Source: Curtobacterium sp. GC_Cur_3 (GTDB lineage Bacteria > Actinomycetota > Actinomycetes > Actinomycetales > Microbacteriaceae). From it: a stretch of DNA of 64,000 nt. Every line of letters starts with the position of its first letter. Within the stretch, counting starts at the first letter, position 1. Under the pieces are notes generated by a model that searched no databases, had not been told where the DNA came from, and worked only from the letters and a program-made list of their open reading frames with translations. The translations under genes and the position numbers were made by a program. This document shows positions 40,960-47,251 of this stretch, piece by piece. The stretch spans positions 62,001-126,000 of the forward strand of contig NZ_JALNUI010000003.1 in the NCBI RefSeq assembly GCF_026544205.1, read 5' to 3'.

Positions 40960-41508
40960 TCAGTCGGCCCGCGGCGCGTAGGTGCTCACGACGTTGCCGC
41001 GGCTGGTCACGGTGTTCTCGACCAGTCGGAGGCGCGTGGGCGGGTCGGTCGGTTCGAAGAGCTTCCGACCGCTGCCGGCGATCGCCGGGTGCACCATGAG
41101 CTGCAGTTCGTCGAGGAGCCCCGCGAAGAGCAGGCTGCGCACGAGCGTGACGCTGCCGCAGACCGCGATGGCACCGCCGTCCCGCTCCTTGAGCTCCCGC
41201 ACGAAGGTGTGCACGTCGCCCTGGATGCGGGAGCTGTTCTCCCATGCCAGGTCGTCGCCGAGCGTGGTCGAGGCCACGTGCTTCTCGATCGGGTTGATCC
41301 ACTGGCCGAACGGGTCCTCGGGGTGGGCGGGCCACCACTCGGACCACTCCGTGTAGCTGTTCCGCCCGAGGAGCACCGTGTCGGTACGGGCCATGAAGGT
41401 CCCCATGCCCGCGCCGAGCTCGTCGTCGAAGCTGTCGTACTGGAAGTTGAAGGGGTCCTGCACGACGCCGTCGACCGACGTGAAGAGCCCCGCTGTCACC
41501 TTGCGCAT
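40960..41508 (-). CDS. Dihydrofolate-reductase-fold (RibD C-terminal domain) protein
   Basis: A 182-aa protein of the DfrA/RibD_C family: N-terminus RKVTAGLFTSVDGVVQDP, then TDTVLLGRNSYTEWSEWWP and GGAIAVCGSVTLVRSLL, where the GS loop binds NADPH. Actinobacteria carry many such small reductases with unknown substrates, so a folate role should not be assumed. The ATG 41508 follows TACCCT (41515-41520 on the minus strand) by 6 nt, a leaderless start that excludes the longer frame upstream. Confidence 0.85.
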   Translation of the reverse strand: MRKVTAGLFTSVDGVVQDPFNFQYDSFDDELGAGMGTFMARTDTVLLGRNSYTEWSEWWPAHPEDPFGQWINPIEKHVASTTLGDDLAWENSSRIQGDVHTFVRELKERDGGAIAVCGSVTLVRSLLFAGLLDELQLMVHPAIAGSGRKLFEPTDPPTRLRLVENTVTSRGNVVSTYAPRAD

Positions 41509-41524
41509 GGTCGGAGGGTAGCGC

Positions 41525-41971
41525 TCAGCTGCCCGTGCCGTCAGTCCCGGTTCCGCCGGTCCCCGTGCTCCCGTCCGTCCCCGTGCCGCCGCCCTGGCCC
41601 GGGAACTGGTTCGTGCCGCCGCCCTGGCCCGGGAACCGGTTCGTGCCCTGCCCCGGGATCTGGGGCGTCGAGTGCGTCTGGTGCGTGGCGATCGCGTGAC
41701 CGATCGCGAACCCGACGCCGCCGCCCGCCAGCAGCGCCGCGAGTCCGATCGCGATCGCGATGACCGGCCAGAACCAGGGCGGACGCGGCTTCCCGGTGCG
41801 CGGGGACTGTGCCCCGGCGCCGTACCAGGGAGTCGGTCCGACGGGCTGTCCCGGCGCCGGGGCAGGTGCCTGCGTCCACCCGGAGCCGGGCCACTGCGCG
41901 GACTGGGTGTGCTGGGCGTGCTGGTCGTGCTGCTGGCTCGTCGAGGTGTCGTCGTTGCGGGTGTCACTCAT
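41525..41971 (-). CDS. Single-pass membrane protein with Gln/Pro- and Gly/Thr-rich tails
   Basis: A 148-aa protein: a polar N-terminus rich in Gln/His/Pro (residues 1-65), one membrane helix at about 67-92 (WFWPVIAIAIGLAALLAGGG) and an external Gly/Gln/Thr tail with two FPGQGGGTN repeats and a GTGG run. No family recognised; it resembles the many short DUF4190-like or cell-surface proteins of actinobacteria. It starts at the ATG 41971. The leaderless DHFR-fold gene follows 17 nt after its stop. Confidence 0.6.
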   Translation of the reverse strand: MSDTRNDDTSTSQQHDQHAQHTQSAQWPGSGWTQAPAPAPGQPVGPTPWYGAGAQSPRTGKPRPPWFWPVIAIAIGLAALLAGGGVGFAIGHAIATHQTHSTPQIPGQGTNRFPGQGGGTNQFPGQGGGTGTDGSTGTGGTGTDGTGS

Positions 41972-42044
41972 GGGGGCATTCCAGGTGGCCCGGCTTGGAG
42001 GAGCCGATGGTGGACCTGCCGGGTCCCTGCGAGCATCGACTGCG

Positions 42045-42050
42045 TACTGT
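42045..42050 (+). promoter_or_regulatory. -10 hexamer deciding the GTG start of the hydrolase at 42057
   Basis: TACTGT lies exactly 6 nt before GTG 42057 and there is no Shine-Dalgarno sequence. It supports this start over an open frame that continues about 300 nt upstream. Confidence 0.5.
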
Positions 42051-42056
42051 CGAGGT

Positions 42057-42830
42057 GTGCGCGCACTGGTGGAGACGGTCTCGGTGGACGGGATGCCCGT
42101 CCGGCTCCGCACGATCGCGCCGGCCGGCCGTCGTCACGACGCGCTCGAGCCGACCGTCGTCCTGGTGCACGGCATCGGCATGTCGCATCGCTCGTTCGGC
42201 CGGTCGCAGATCGCCCTGGCCCGGGAACACCGCACCATCACCGTCGACCTGCCCGGCTTCGGTGGCCTGCCCGGCGCCGGACGTCGGCTGGAGATGCCCG
42301 AACTCGCCGACCTGGTCATGCGGGCGGTCCGGTCCCGCGGTGTCCACGAGAGCATCCTCGTCGGGCAGTCGATGGGAGCGCAGGTCGTGGTCGAAGCCGC
42401 CATCCGCCATCCGGAGGAGGTCGACTCGGTCGTCCTCGTCGGACCGGTCATCGACGACCACAGGAGGACCCTCCTGCAGCAGGCGCTCTCGCTCGGGGTC
42501 GACGGCTTCTTCGAGACGGCGCGGATGAACGTCGTCCTCGTGACCGACTACCTCAGGAGCCTCTGCCAGTACCGGTGGCAGCTCCGTCCGATGATGCGGT
42601 ACCCGATGCGCGAGGCCGTCGGGCGACTCCGGGTGCCGGTCCTCGTCGTACGCGGGCACCGGGACCCCATCGCCAGGAGTGCCTGGACCGCTCGGCTCGC
42701 CCAGGTCGCGGAGCGTGGGGCGCTCGCCGAACTGCGGGGCGCGCACCACGTGCAGGAGCACGAACCCGGTGCCTTCGCGGAGCTCGTCGACGAGTTCCGC
42801 CGGATGCAGGCACTGGAGGCGACCCGATGA
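42057..42830 (+). CDS. Alpha/beta hydrolase
   Basis: A 257-aa alpha/beta hydrolase. The oxyanion motif is VLVHGIGMSHRSF (about residues 34-46), the nucleophile elbow is VGQSMGAQVVVEAA (serine near residue 105), the acid is in VRGHRDPIAR, and the histidine is in RGAHHVQEHEPG. It belongs to the meta-cleavage or esterase-like soluble group; the substrate is unknown. Its stop overlaps the ATG of a second, unrelated-looking hydrolase by 4 nt. The GTG start is supported by TACTGT 6 nt upstream. Confidence 0.8.
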   Translation: MRALVETVSVDGMPVRLRTIAPAGRRHDALEPTVVLVHGIGMSHRSFGRSQIALAREHRTITVDLPGFGGLPGAGRRLEMPELADLVMRAVRSRGVHESILVGQSMGAQVVVEAAIRHPEEVDSVVLVGPVIDDHRRTLLQQALSLGVDGFFETARMNVVLVTDYLRSLCQYRWQLRPMMRYPMREAVGRLRVPVLVVRGHRDPIARSAWTARLAQVAERGALAELRGAHHVQEHEPGAFAELVDEFRRMQALEATR

Positions 42831-43543
42831 GCGGTGGGCAGGTCCACGCGGGCCGAGCCGAGCCTCCCGTCCGGGTGGGACTGGTGCGACGGGCCTGGTG
42901 GGCCGTCCTCGACTGGTGCTACGCGATCCGCTGGCAGGTGCAGAGCTTCGGGCCGACCACGGCTGACGACTACCGGGACGGCGACGGTCAACCGGTCGTG
43001 GTGATCCCCGGCGTCTACGAGACCTGGCACTTCATGCGGCCGCTCATGGACGCACTGCACGACCGGGGGCACCCGGTGCACGTGCTCGCGTCGTTGCGGC
43101 ACAACCTCCGACCGGTCCCGATCTCCGCCGCAGAGGTGATGTCCTCCATCGAGGAACTCGATCTGCGGAACGTCCTGCTCGTCACACACAGCAAGGGCGG
43201 GCTGATCGGCAAGTACGCGATGGCGCACCTGGACCACGACGGGCGCCTGGACCGGATGGTCGCGGTGTCCACCCCGTTCGGCGGTTCCGTCTACGCGAAC
43301 CTCGCGCCGGTGCCGCACCTGCGGGCGTTCCGGGCGGCTGACCCGGTGCTCGCCGGGCTGGCGCGGGAGCTCGACGCGAACCGGCGGATCACCTCGGTGT
43401 ACGGGGTGTTCGACACGCTCATCCCCGGGGGCAGCGCGCTCGCCGGGGCCACGAACGTGCGGGTGCCCGTCGGGGGCCACTTCCGGATCCTCGGCGATGC
43501 CCGGGCCCGCGACGCCGTGCTCGAGGCGGCCGACCTGCGCTGA
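42827..43543 (+). CDS. Lipase-like alpha/beta hydrolase
   Basis: A 238-aa hydrolase of the triacylglycerol-lipase (EstA/LipB-like) type. It contains VVVIPGVYETWHFMRPL with the oxyanion region, the nucleophile elbow VTHSKGGLIGKYAM (serine near residue 120, with HSKGG rather than GHSxGG) and VPVGGHFRILGD with the histidine near the C-terminus. There is no signal peptide. The N-terminal codons contain the 15-mer CGAGCCTCCCGTCCG, identical to the arm of the dispersed hairpin. It is translationally coupled to the upstream hydrolase (ATGA). Confidence 0.8.
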   Translation: MSGGQVHAGRAEPPVRVGLVRRAWWAVLDWCYAIRWQVQSFGPTTADDYRDGDGQPVVVIPGVYETWHFMRPLMDALHDRGHPVHVLASLRHNLRPVPISAAEVMSSIEELDLRNVLLVTHSKGGLIGKYAMAHLDHDGRLDRMVAVSTPFGGSVYANLAPVPHLRAFRAADPVLAGLARELDANRRITSVYGVFDTLIPGGSALAGATNVRVPVGGHFRILGDARARDAVLEAADLR

Positions 43544-43596
43544 GCCTGCCTGCTGCTGCTGCTGCGGCGGGGTGTCCGCGGGCTGCCCGGCGGTCT

Positions 43597-43728
43597 GGTG
43601 CGAGGATGACCACCCCGTGTCCGGTCGTGGCGCCGCACCACGTTGGGAAGCTCGCACCAGCCGAGCGCCCGCGCACGGTGCGGGGCTGGCGTGGGCGTCA
43701 GGCGCCGAGCGCCCGCGCACGGTGCGGG
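43597..43728 (+). repeat. Intergenic repeat family A, copy 5 (88 bp) plus a duplicated end
   Basis: The core spans 43597-43684: GGTGCGAGG start, AGCTCGCACC in the middle, GCGCACGGTGCGGG end. The last 24 nt (43661-43684) are repeated at 43705-43728, ending next to the LacI-family gene stop at 43730. Confidence 0.6.
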
Positions 43729-43729
43729 A

Positions 43730-44758
43730 TCAGCGCCGGGCGACGCTCGCGCGCTCGACGATCCGGTGCGGGATCACGACGGTCGACGGGGGAGCGTCGC
43801 GGTCCGCGATCCGTGCCGTCAGCAGGTCGAGGGCGGCGTCCGCGAAGGCCCGTCGGTCGAACGACACCGTGGTCAGCGCGGGGATCGCGAACGCCGCACC
43901 GTCGACGTCGTCGAACCCGACGACGCTCACCTGGTCCGGCACGCGGATGCCTCGCGCTGCCAGGACGTGCAGCACGCCGAACGCGATCGAGTCCGTGAAC
44001 GCGAAGACGGCGTCGGGGAGTGGGGCGTCCCCGAGGGCGTCGAGCCACACGCCGAAGGCCCCGGCTGCGTCTGCTGTCGACCACCCGGGCAGCGGCACCC
44101 GGAGCGCGGGGTCGGGGTTGCGGCCGGCGTCCCGCAGGGCGGCGTCGTGTCCGCTGACCCGCCGCTCGCTCGTGGCGGTGACCTGGGCGCCGTCGGCGGC
44201 CGGCTCAGGGGCGCCCACCACGGCGATGCGCCGGTGTCCGTGGTCGAGCAGGTAGGTCGTCACCTCGTGCGCTGCGGCACTGCTGTCGACGTGGACCTGG
44301 TCGACGTGCTCGGGTTCGACCTCGCCGATGACCACCGTCGGGGGCAGTCCGGCGGTCGACGCGAGCACGCTCGCACTGAGCGACACCGGGTTGAGGATCA
44401 GTCCGTCCACCAGGTGTGCCCGGGCGCGGGACACGAGCTGCCGTTCCCGCTCCGGGTCGGCTGCGGTCTGGTCGAGCTGGACGACCCAGTCCCGGTCGCG
44501 GGCGAGTTCCACGAACCACCGGGCGAGTTCGGCGGAGTAGGCACTGCTCATCTCGGGCAACGTCAGCGCGATCGCACCCGATCGGCCGTTGCGCAGTCCG
44601 CGCGCAGACAGGTTCGGGACGTAGTCGAGCTGCGTCAGGGCCTGCTCGACGCGCTCCCGGGTGTCGGGTCGCACGACCACGCCGCCGTTGATGACGTTGG
44701 AGACGGTCTTCGGGGAGACCCCGGCGAGGGCTGCCACGTCCCGCACGGTCGCTCGCAT
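43730..44758 (-). CDS. LacI/GalR-family transcriptional regulator
   Basis: A 342-aa LacI-type regulator with the helix-turn-helix at residues 2-24 (TVRDVAALAGVSPKTVSNVING) and a periplasmic-binding-protein-like sugar domain. The promoter hexamer TACGGT (44765-44770, minus strand) is 6 nt before the ATG, inside the 24-nt gap to the upstream methyltransferase gene, so it can be transcribed alone. It could bind operators such as that at 25222 upstream of the GH31 gene, but the genes are 15 kb apart and no link is shown. No sugar gene is adjacent. Confidence 0.9.
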   Translation of the reverse strand: MRATVRDVAALAGVSPKTVSNVINGGVVVRPDTRERVEQALTQLDYVPNLSARGLRNGRSGAIALTLPEMSSAYSAELARWFVELARDRDWVVQLDQTAADPERERQLVSRARAHLVDGLILNPVSLSASVLASTAGLPPTVVIGEVEPEHVDQVHVDSSAAAHEVTTYLLDHGHRRIAVVGAPEPAADGAQVTATSERRVSGHDAALRDAGRNPDPALRVPLPGWSTADAAGAFGVWLDALGDAPLPDAVFAFTDSIAFGVLHVLAARGIRVPDQVSVVGFDDVDGAAFAIPALTTVSFDRRAFADAALDLLTARIADRDAPPSTVVIPHRIVERASVARR

Positions 44759-44782
44759 GGAGCAACCGTAGCGCGGCGGCGG

Positions 44783-45514
44783 TCAGGGGCGGCGGTACCG
44801 GTGGACGTGCGTGACGTACGGCACCGGGACCATTGCACGTCCGGCGGTCTCGGGCGTGCGGTCGAGCAGGTCCTCGACCGCACGGAGCAGCGCCTGGCGT
44901 TCGTCGGCCGGCATCACGATGACGTAGCTCCGCGAGGCGATCATGTCGAGGAAGTCCGCGCGGGACTGCTCGTCGACCCAGGCGAAGGTCCGATGGGCGC
45001 CATCGGTGAAGGGCTCGCCGACGAACGGCCGGTCGTACTGCATGATCCGCGACTCCGGTCGCATGATGAGTGCGCCGAGGTCGGCCGACCAGGCGATGGA
45101 CTCGTCCCGGATGTTCCACACCAGACCGAGGACTCCGCCCGGTCGGAGGATGCGGGCAGCCTCGAGCGCTCCCGCTGTCGGGTCGACCCAGTGCCATGAC
45201 TGGGCGAAGGTCACGAGGTCGGCGGTGGCGTCCTCGAGCGGGACCGCCTCGCCGGTGCCCTCGAGTGCTCGGACGCCCGGCAGCACGTGGGTCAGCCGCG
45301 CTCGCATGGCCGCGTCCGGATCGACCGCGACCACCTCGGTGGCCCGGGGGAGGAGCGTCCGCGTGAACTTGCCCGTCCCGGCTCCGACGTCGACGGCCAG
45401 CGTCACGGGGTCCGGCGCGAGCCACTCCGCGACCGCCGAGGGGTAGCCGGGGCGTCCGCGCTCGTAGGCGTCGGCGGCGGCGCCGAACGAGCGTGCGTGC
45501 TGCTCGAAGGTCAT
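44783..45514 (-). CDS. Class I SAM-dependent methyltransferase
   Basis: A 243-aa Methyltransf_11-type enzyme. The SAM motif I is LAVDVGAGTGKFTRTLLPRA (about residues 38-57), the post-I acidic end is VVAVDPDAAMRARL, and motif IV is LVTFAQSWHWVDP with the WHW variant seen in many actinobacterial members. The acceptor is unknown. CAGGGT lies 6 nt from the ATG at 45514, a weak leaderless candidate. A hairpin of the GGGAGGCTCG family lies 50 nt upstream of its start. Confidence 0.85.
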   Translation of the reverse strand: MTFEQHARSFGAAADAYERGRPGYPSAVAEWLAPDPVTLAVDVGAGTGKFTRTLLPRATEVVAVDPDAAMRARLTHVLPGVRALEGTGEAVPLEDATADLVTFAQSWHWVDPTAGALEAARILRPGGVLGLVWNIRDESIAWSADLGALIMRPESRIMQYDRPFVGEPFTDGAHRTFAWVDEQSRADFLDMIASRSYVIVMPADERQALLRAVEDLLDRTPETAGRAMVPVPYVTHVHRYRRP

Positions 45515-45563
45515 GCGCCCACCCTGCCACGCGGTGTCGGCGGAGGTGGGGCCGGCCCATCAC

Positions 45564-45607
45564 CGGACGGGAGGCTCGGGGCGGGCTGGTCACGAGCCTC
45601 CCGTCCG
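45564..45607. repeat. GGGAGGCTCG-family hairpin in a divergent promoter region
   Basis: CGGACGGGAGGCTCG (45564-45578) and its exact complement (45593-45607) flank a 14-nt loop. It lies between two divergent start codons, so a terminator role is unlikely at this site. Confidence 0.6.
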
Positions 45608-45697
45608 CTGGTCGGCCGACACGACCGGCCGGAACCGGCTGAGACCGGCCGGGACCGGCCGGCTGACCGGCTGACTGGGCGATGTGGGCGGCACTCG

Positions 45698-45703
45698 TAG
45701 GGT
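45698..45703 (+). promoter_or_regulatory. -10 hexamer of leaderless YbaK-like gene
   Basis: TAGGGT followed by GG, 6 nt before the ATG 45710. Confidence 0.5.
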
Positions 45704-45709
45704 GGAAGC

Positions 45710-46255
45710 ATGCCGAGTCTGGAGCGTGTCCCTGCCCTCGTGGCCACCGGTTTCCTCGCGATCCCCGTCGCGGAGGCCCTGGTCCGCCTGCCCGCAGATG
45801 TCCTGAGCCGGATCCAGGCCGCGCCCATCGATCCCGCCCTGGCCGACACGGCGGCGTTCTCGGAGGCCTACGGCTACCCGCTCGAGGGCGGTGCGAACTG
45901 CATCGTCGTCGTCGGCAAGCGTGGCGAGGACCTGACGTACGCAGCGTGCATCGTGCTGGCGTCGACCCGTCTGGACGTGAACCGCACCGTGAAGCAGCTG
46001 CTCGGCGCGCGGAAGGCGAGCTTCGCGCCGATGGACGACGCGGTGGCGATGACCGGCATGGAGCACGGCGGCATCACGCCGATCGGGCTGCCGTCGTCGT
46101 GGCCGGTGTACGTCGACGCCCGCGTGGCGGAGGTACCCGAGGTCGTCATCGGAGCGGGCGTCCGCGGGGCGAAGCTGTTCGTGCCCGGCGCCGTCCTGGC
46201 CGGGTTGCCGCACGTCGAGGTCGTCGAGGGGCTCGCGACCACGACGGCGGACTGA
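45710..46255 (+). CDS. YbaK/EbsC-domain protein (aminoacyl-tRNA deacylase-like)
   Basis: A 181-aa protein of the YbaK/prolyl-tRNA-deacylase fold. It contains the block CIVVVGKRGEDLTYAACIVL (about residues 64-83), LDVNRTVKQLLGARKASFAP with the conserved lysine (about 89-108) and the GGITPIGLP loop (about 121-129). Such proteins hydrolyse mischarged Ala- or Cys-tRNAPro or related substrates; the exact substrate is uncertain. It starts at ATG 45710 and is leaderless after TAGGGT. It converges on the deaminase gene. Confidence 0.85.
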   Translation: MPSLERVPALVATGFLAIPVAEALVRLPADVLSRIQAAPIDPALADTAAFSEAYGYPLEGGANCIVVVGKRGEDLTYAACIVLASTRLDVNRTVKQLLGARKASFAPMDDAVAMTGMEHGGITPIGLPSSWPVYVDARVAEVPEVVIGAGVRGAKLFVPGAVLAGLPHVEVVEGLATTTAD

Positions 46256-46309
46256 CCGGACGGCGGAGGGAGCGGGTCGCACTCCGACCGGCTCGCCCGG
46301 CTCTGTGCG

Positions 46310-46792
46310 TCAGTCCTGGCGGGCCGACCACTCGCGGAACGGCAGGGTGGCGTCCTCGCTCGGCCCCTGCTCCGCGTGCAGGGCGCGCTCGCTGATCGGC
46401 TTCGCGTACTCGTCGTAGAAGGTGTCGAGGGTCATGAGCCGGTTGCCGTCCTCGTAGTGCTCGGACTCCTGCTCCCGCGACGCGGCGAACACGACCCGGT
46501 CGGGCTGGGCGTAGTAGAGCGCACCGAGGCACATCGGGCACGGGTACGCGGTGACGTAGACGTCCGTGCCGCTGAGGTCGGTGATGCCCATCTCGGCGGC
46601 GAGACGGATGGCGGAGATCTCGGCGTGGGCCGTCACGTCACCGGACTGCGCGACCTGGTTCGCGGCTTCGACCAGGACCTTGCCGTCGCGGACGACGAGG
46701 CACGCGAAGGGCTTGCCGCCCTCGCGGACGTTCTGGACGGCGCGCTTGACGACGCGCTCGGTGAACCTGGTGTCGATCTCGGTGGTGCTCAT
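46310..46792 (-). CDS. Nucleoside/nucleobase deaminase (CMP/dCMP deaminase fold)
   Basis: A 160-aa zinc deaminase with the ligands H56 and catalytic E58 in TAHAEISAIRLA, and C85 and C88 in YPCPMCLGALYYA. The length, the GKPFACLVVRDGKVLVEAANQ N-terminus and the acidic C-terminal tail resemble the guanine deaminase/TadA-like group rather than cytidine deaminase. The product is probably a purine salvage enzyme; the substrate needs testing. It is transcribed leftward. CATCGT lies 7 nt upstream of the ATG, weakly supporting a leaderless start. Confidence 0.85.
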   Translation of the reverse strand: MSTTEIDTRFTERVVKRAVQNVREGGKPFACLVVRDGKVLVEAANQVAQSGDVTAHAEISAIRLAAEMGITDLSGTDVYVTAYPCPMCLGALYYAQPDRVVFAASREQESEHYEDGNRLMTLDTFYDEYAKPISERALHAEQGPSEDATLPFREWSARQD

Positions 46793-46850
46793 GGCAGCGA
46801 CGATGCCACCGGGGGCTGACCGGCCCGTGCGCGGCGGGGTACGGGCAGCG

Positions 46851-47234
46851 TCAGTCGGTCGGGTTGATCAGGCAGAAGGGGTGTCCGGCGGGGTCGAGGA
46901 ACACCCGGAAGCTCTCGATGCCGGCGTTGTCCTTCGCCGCCCCGGTCGCCGTGGCGCCGATCGCGAGGACCGCTGCCTCGCCGACGTCGAGGTCGTCGAC
47001 CTTGACGTCGATGTGCATCTGCTGGGGGACGTCCTGCCCGGGCCACTCGGGCGCCCGGTAGTGCTCGACCTGCTGGAACGCGAGCAGCGGCCGGTTGCCC
47101 TCGATCGGCAGCACGACCTCGGCCCAGTCCTCGTCGTACACCACGACCTCGCCGCCGAGGAGTTCCGCGTAGAACCGAGCGAGCGCGCGGGTGTCTGCGC
47201 AGTCGAGGACGAGGACGTCGAAGGTGCCGATCAT
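46851..47234 (-). CDS. VOC-family (glyoxalase/bleomycin-resistance fold) protein
   Basis: A 127-aa paired beta-alpha-beta-beta-beta fold. It opens FDVLVLDCADTRALARFYAE, has MHIDVKVDDLDVGE in the middle (metal-ligand region) and RVFLDPAGHPFCLI at the end, the pattern of the small actinobacterial VOC proteins. The substrate is unknown. The ATG 47234 follows TACCCT (47242-47247, minus strand) by 7 nt; the longer frame that enters the HrpA gene is not used. It is 17 nt from the HrpA stop on the same strand. Confidence 0.85.
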   Translation of the reverse strand: MIGTFDVLVLDCADTRALARFYAELLGGEVVVYDEDWAEVVLPIEGNRPLLAFQQVEHYRAPEWPGQDVPQQMHIDVKVDDLDVGEAAVLAIGATATGAAKDNAGIESFRVFLDPAGHPFCLINPTD

Positions 47235-47251
47235 GCCGGTGAGGGTAGTCC

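Noticed and set aside
43730-44758. Assignment of this LacI regulator to the operator upstream of the GH31 gene
   Set aside because: The genes are 15 kb apart, the LacI gene has no sugar genes beside it, and no matching operator lies at its own promoter. The idea is kept only as a possibility.
45564-45607. A transcription terminator between the methyltransferase and YbaK-like genes
   Set aside because: Both genes start here and point away from each other, so there is no transcript to stop. It is listed as a repeat instead.
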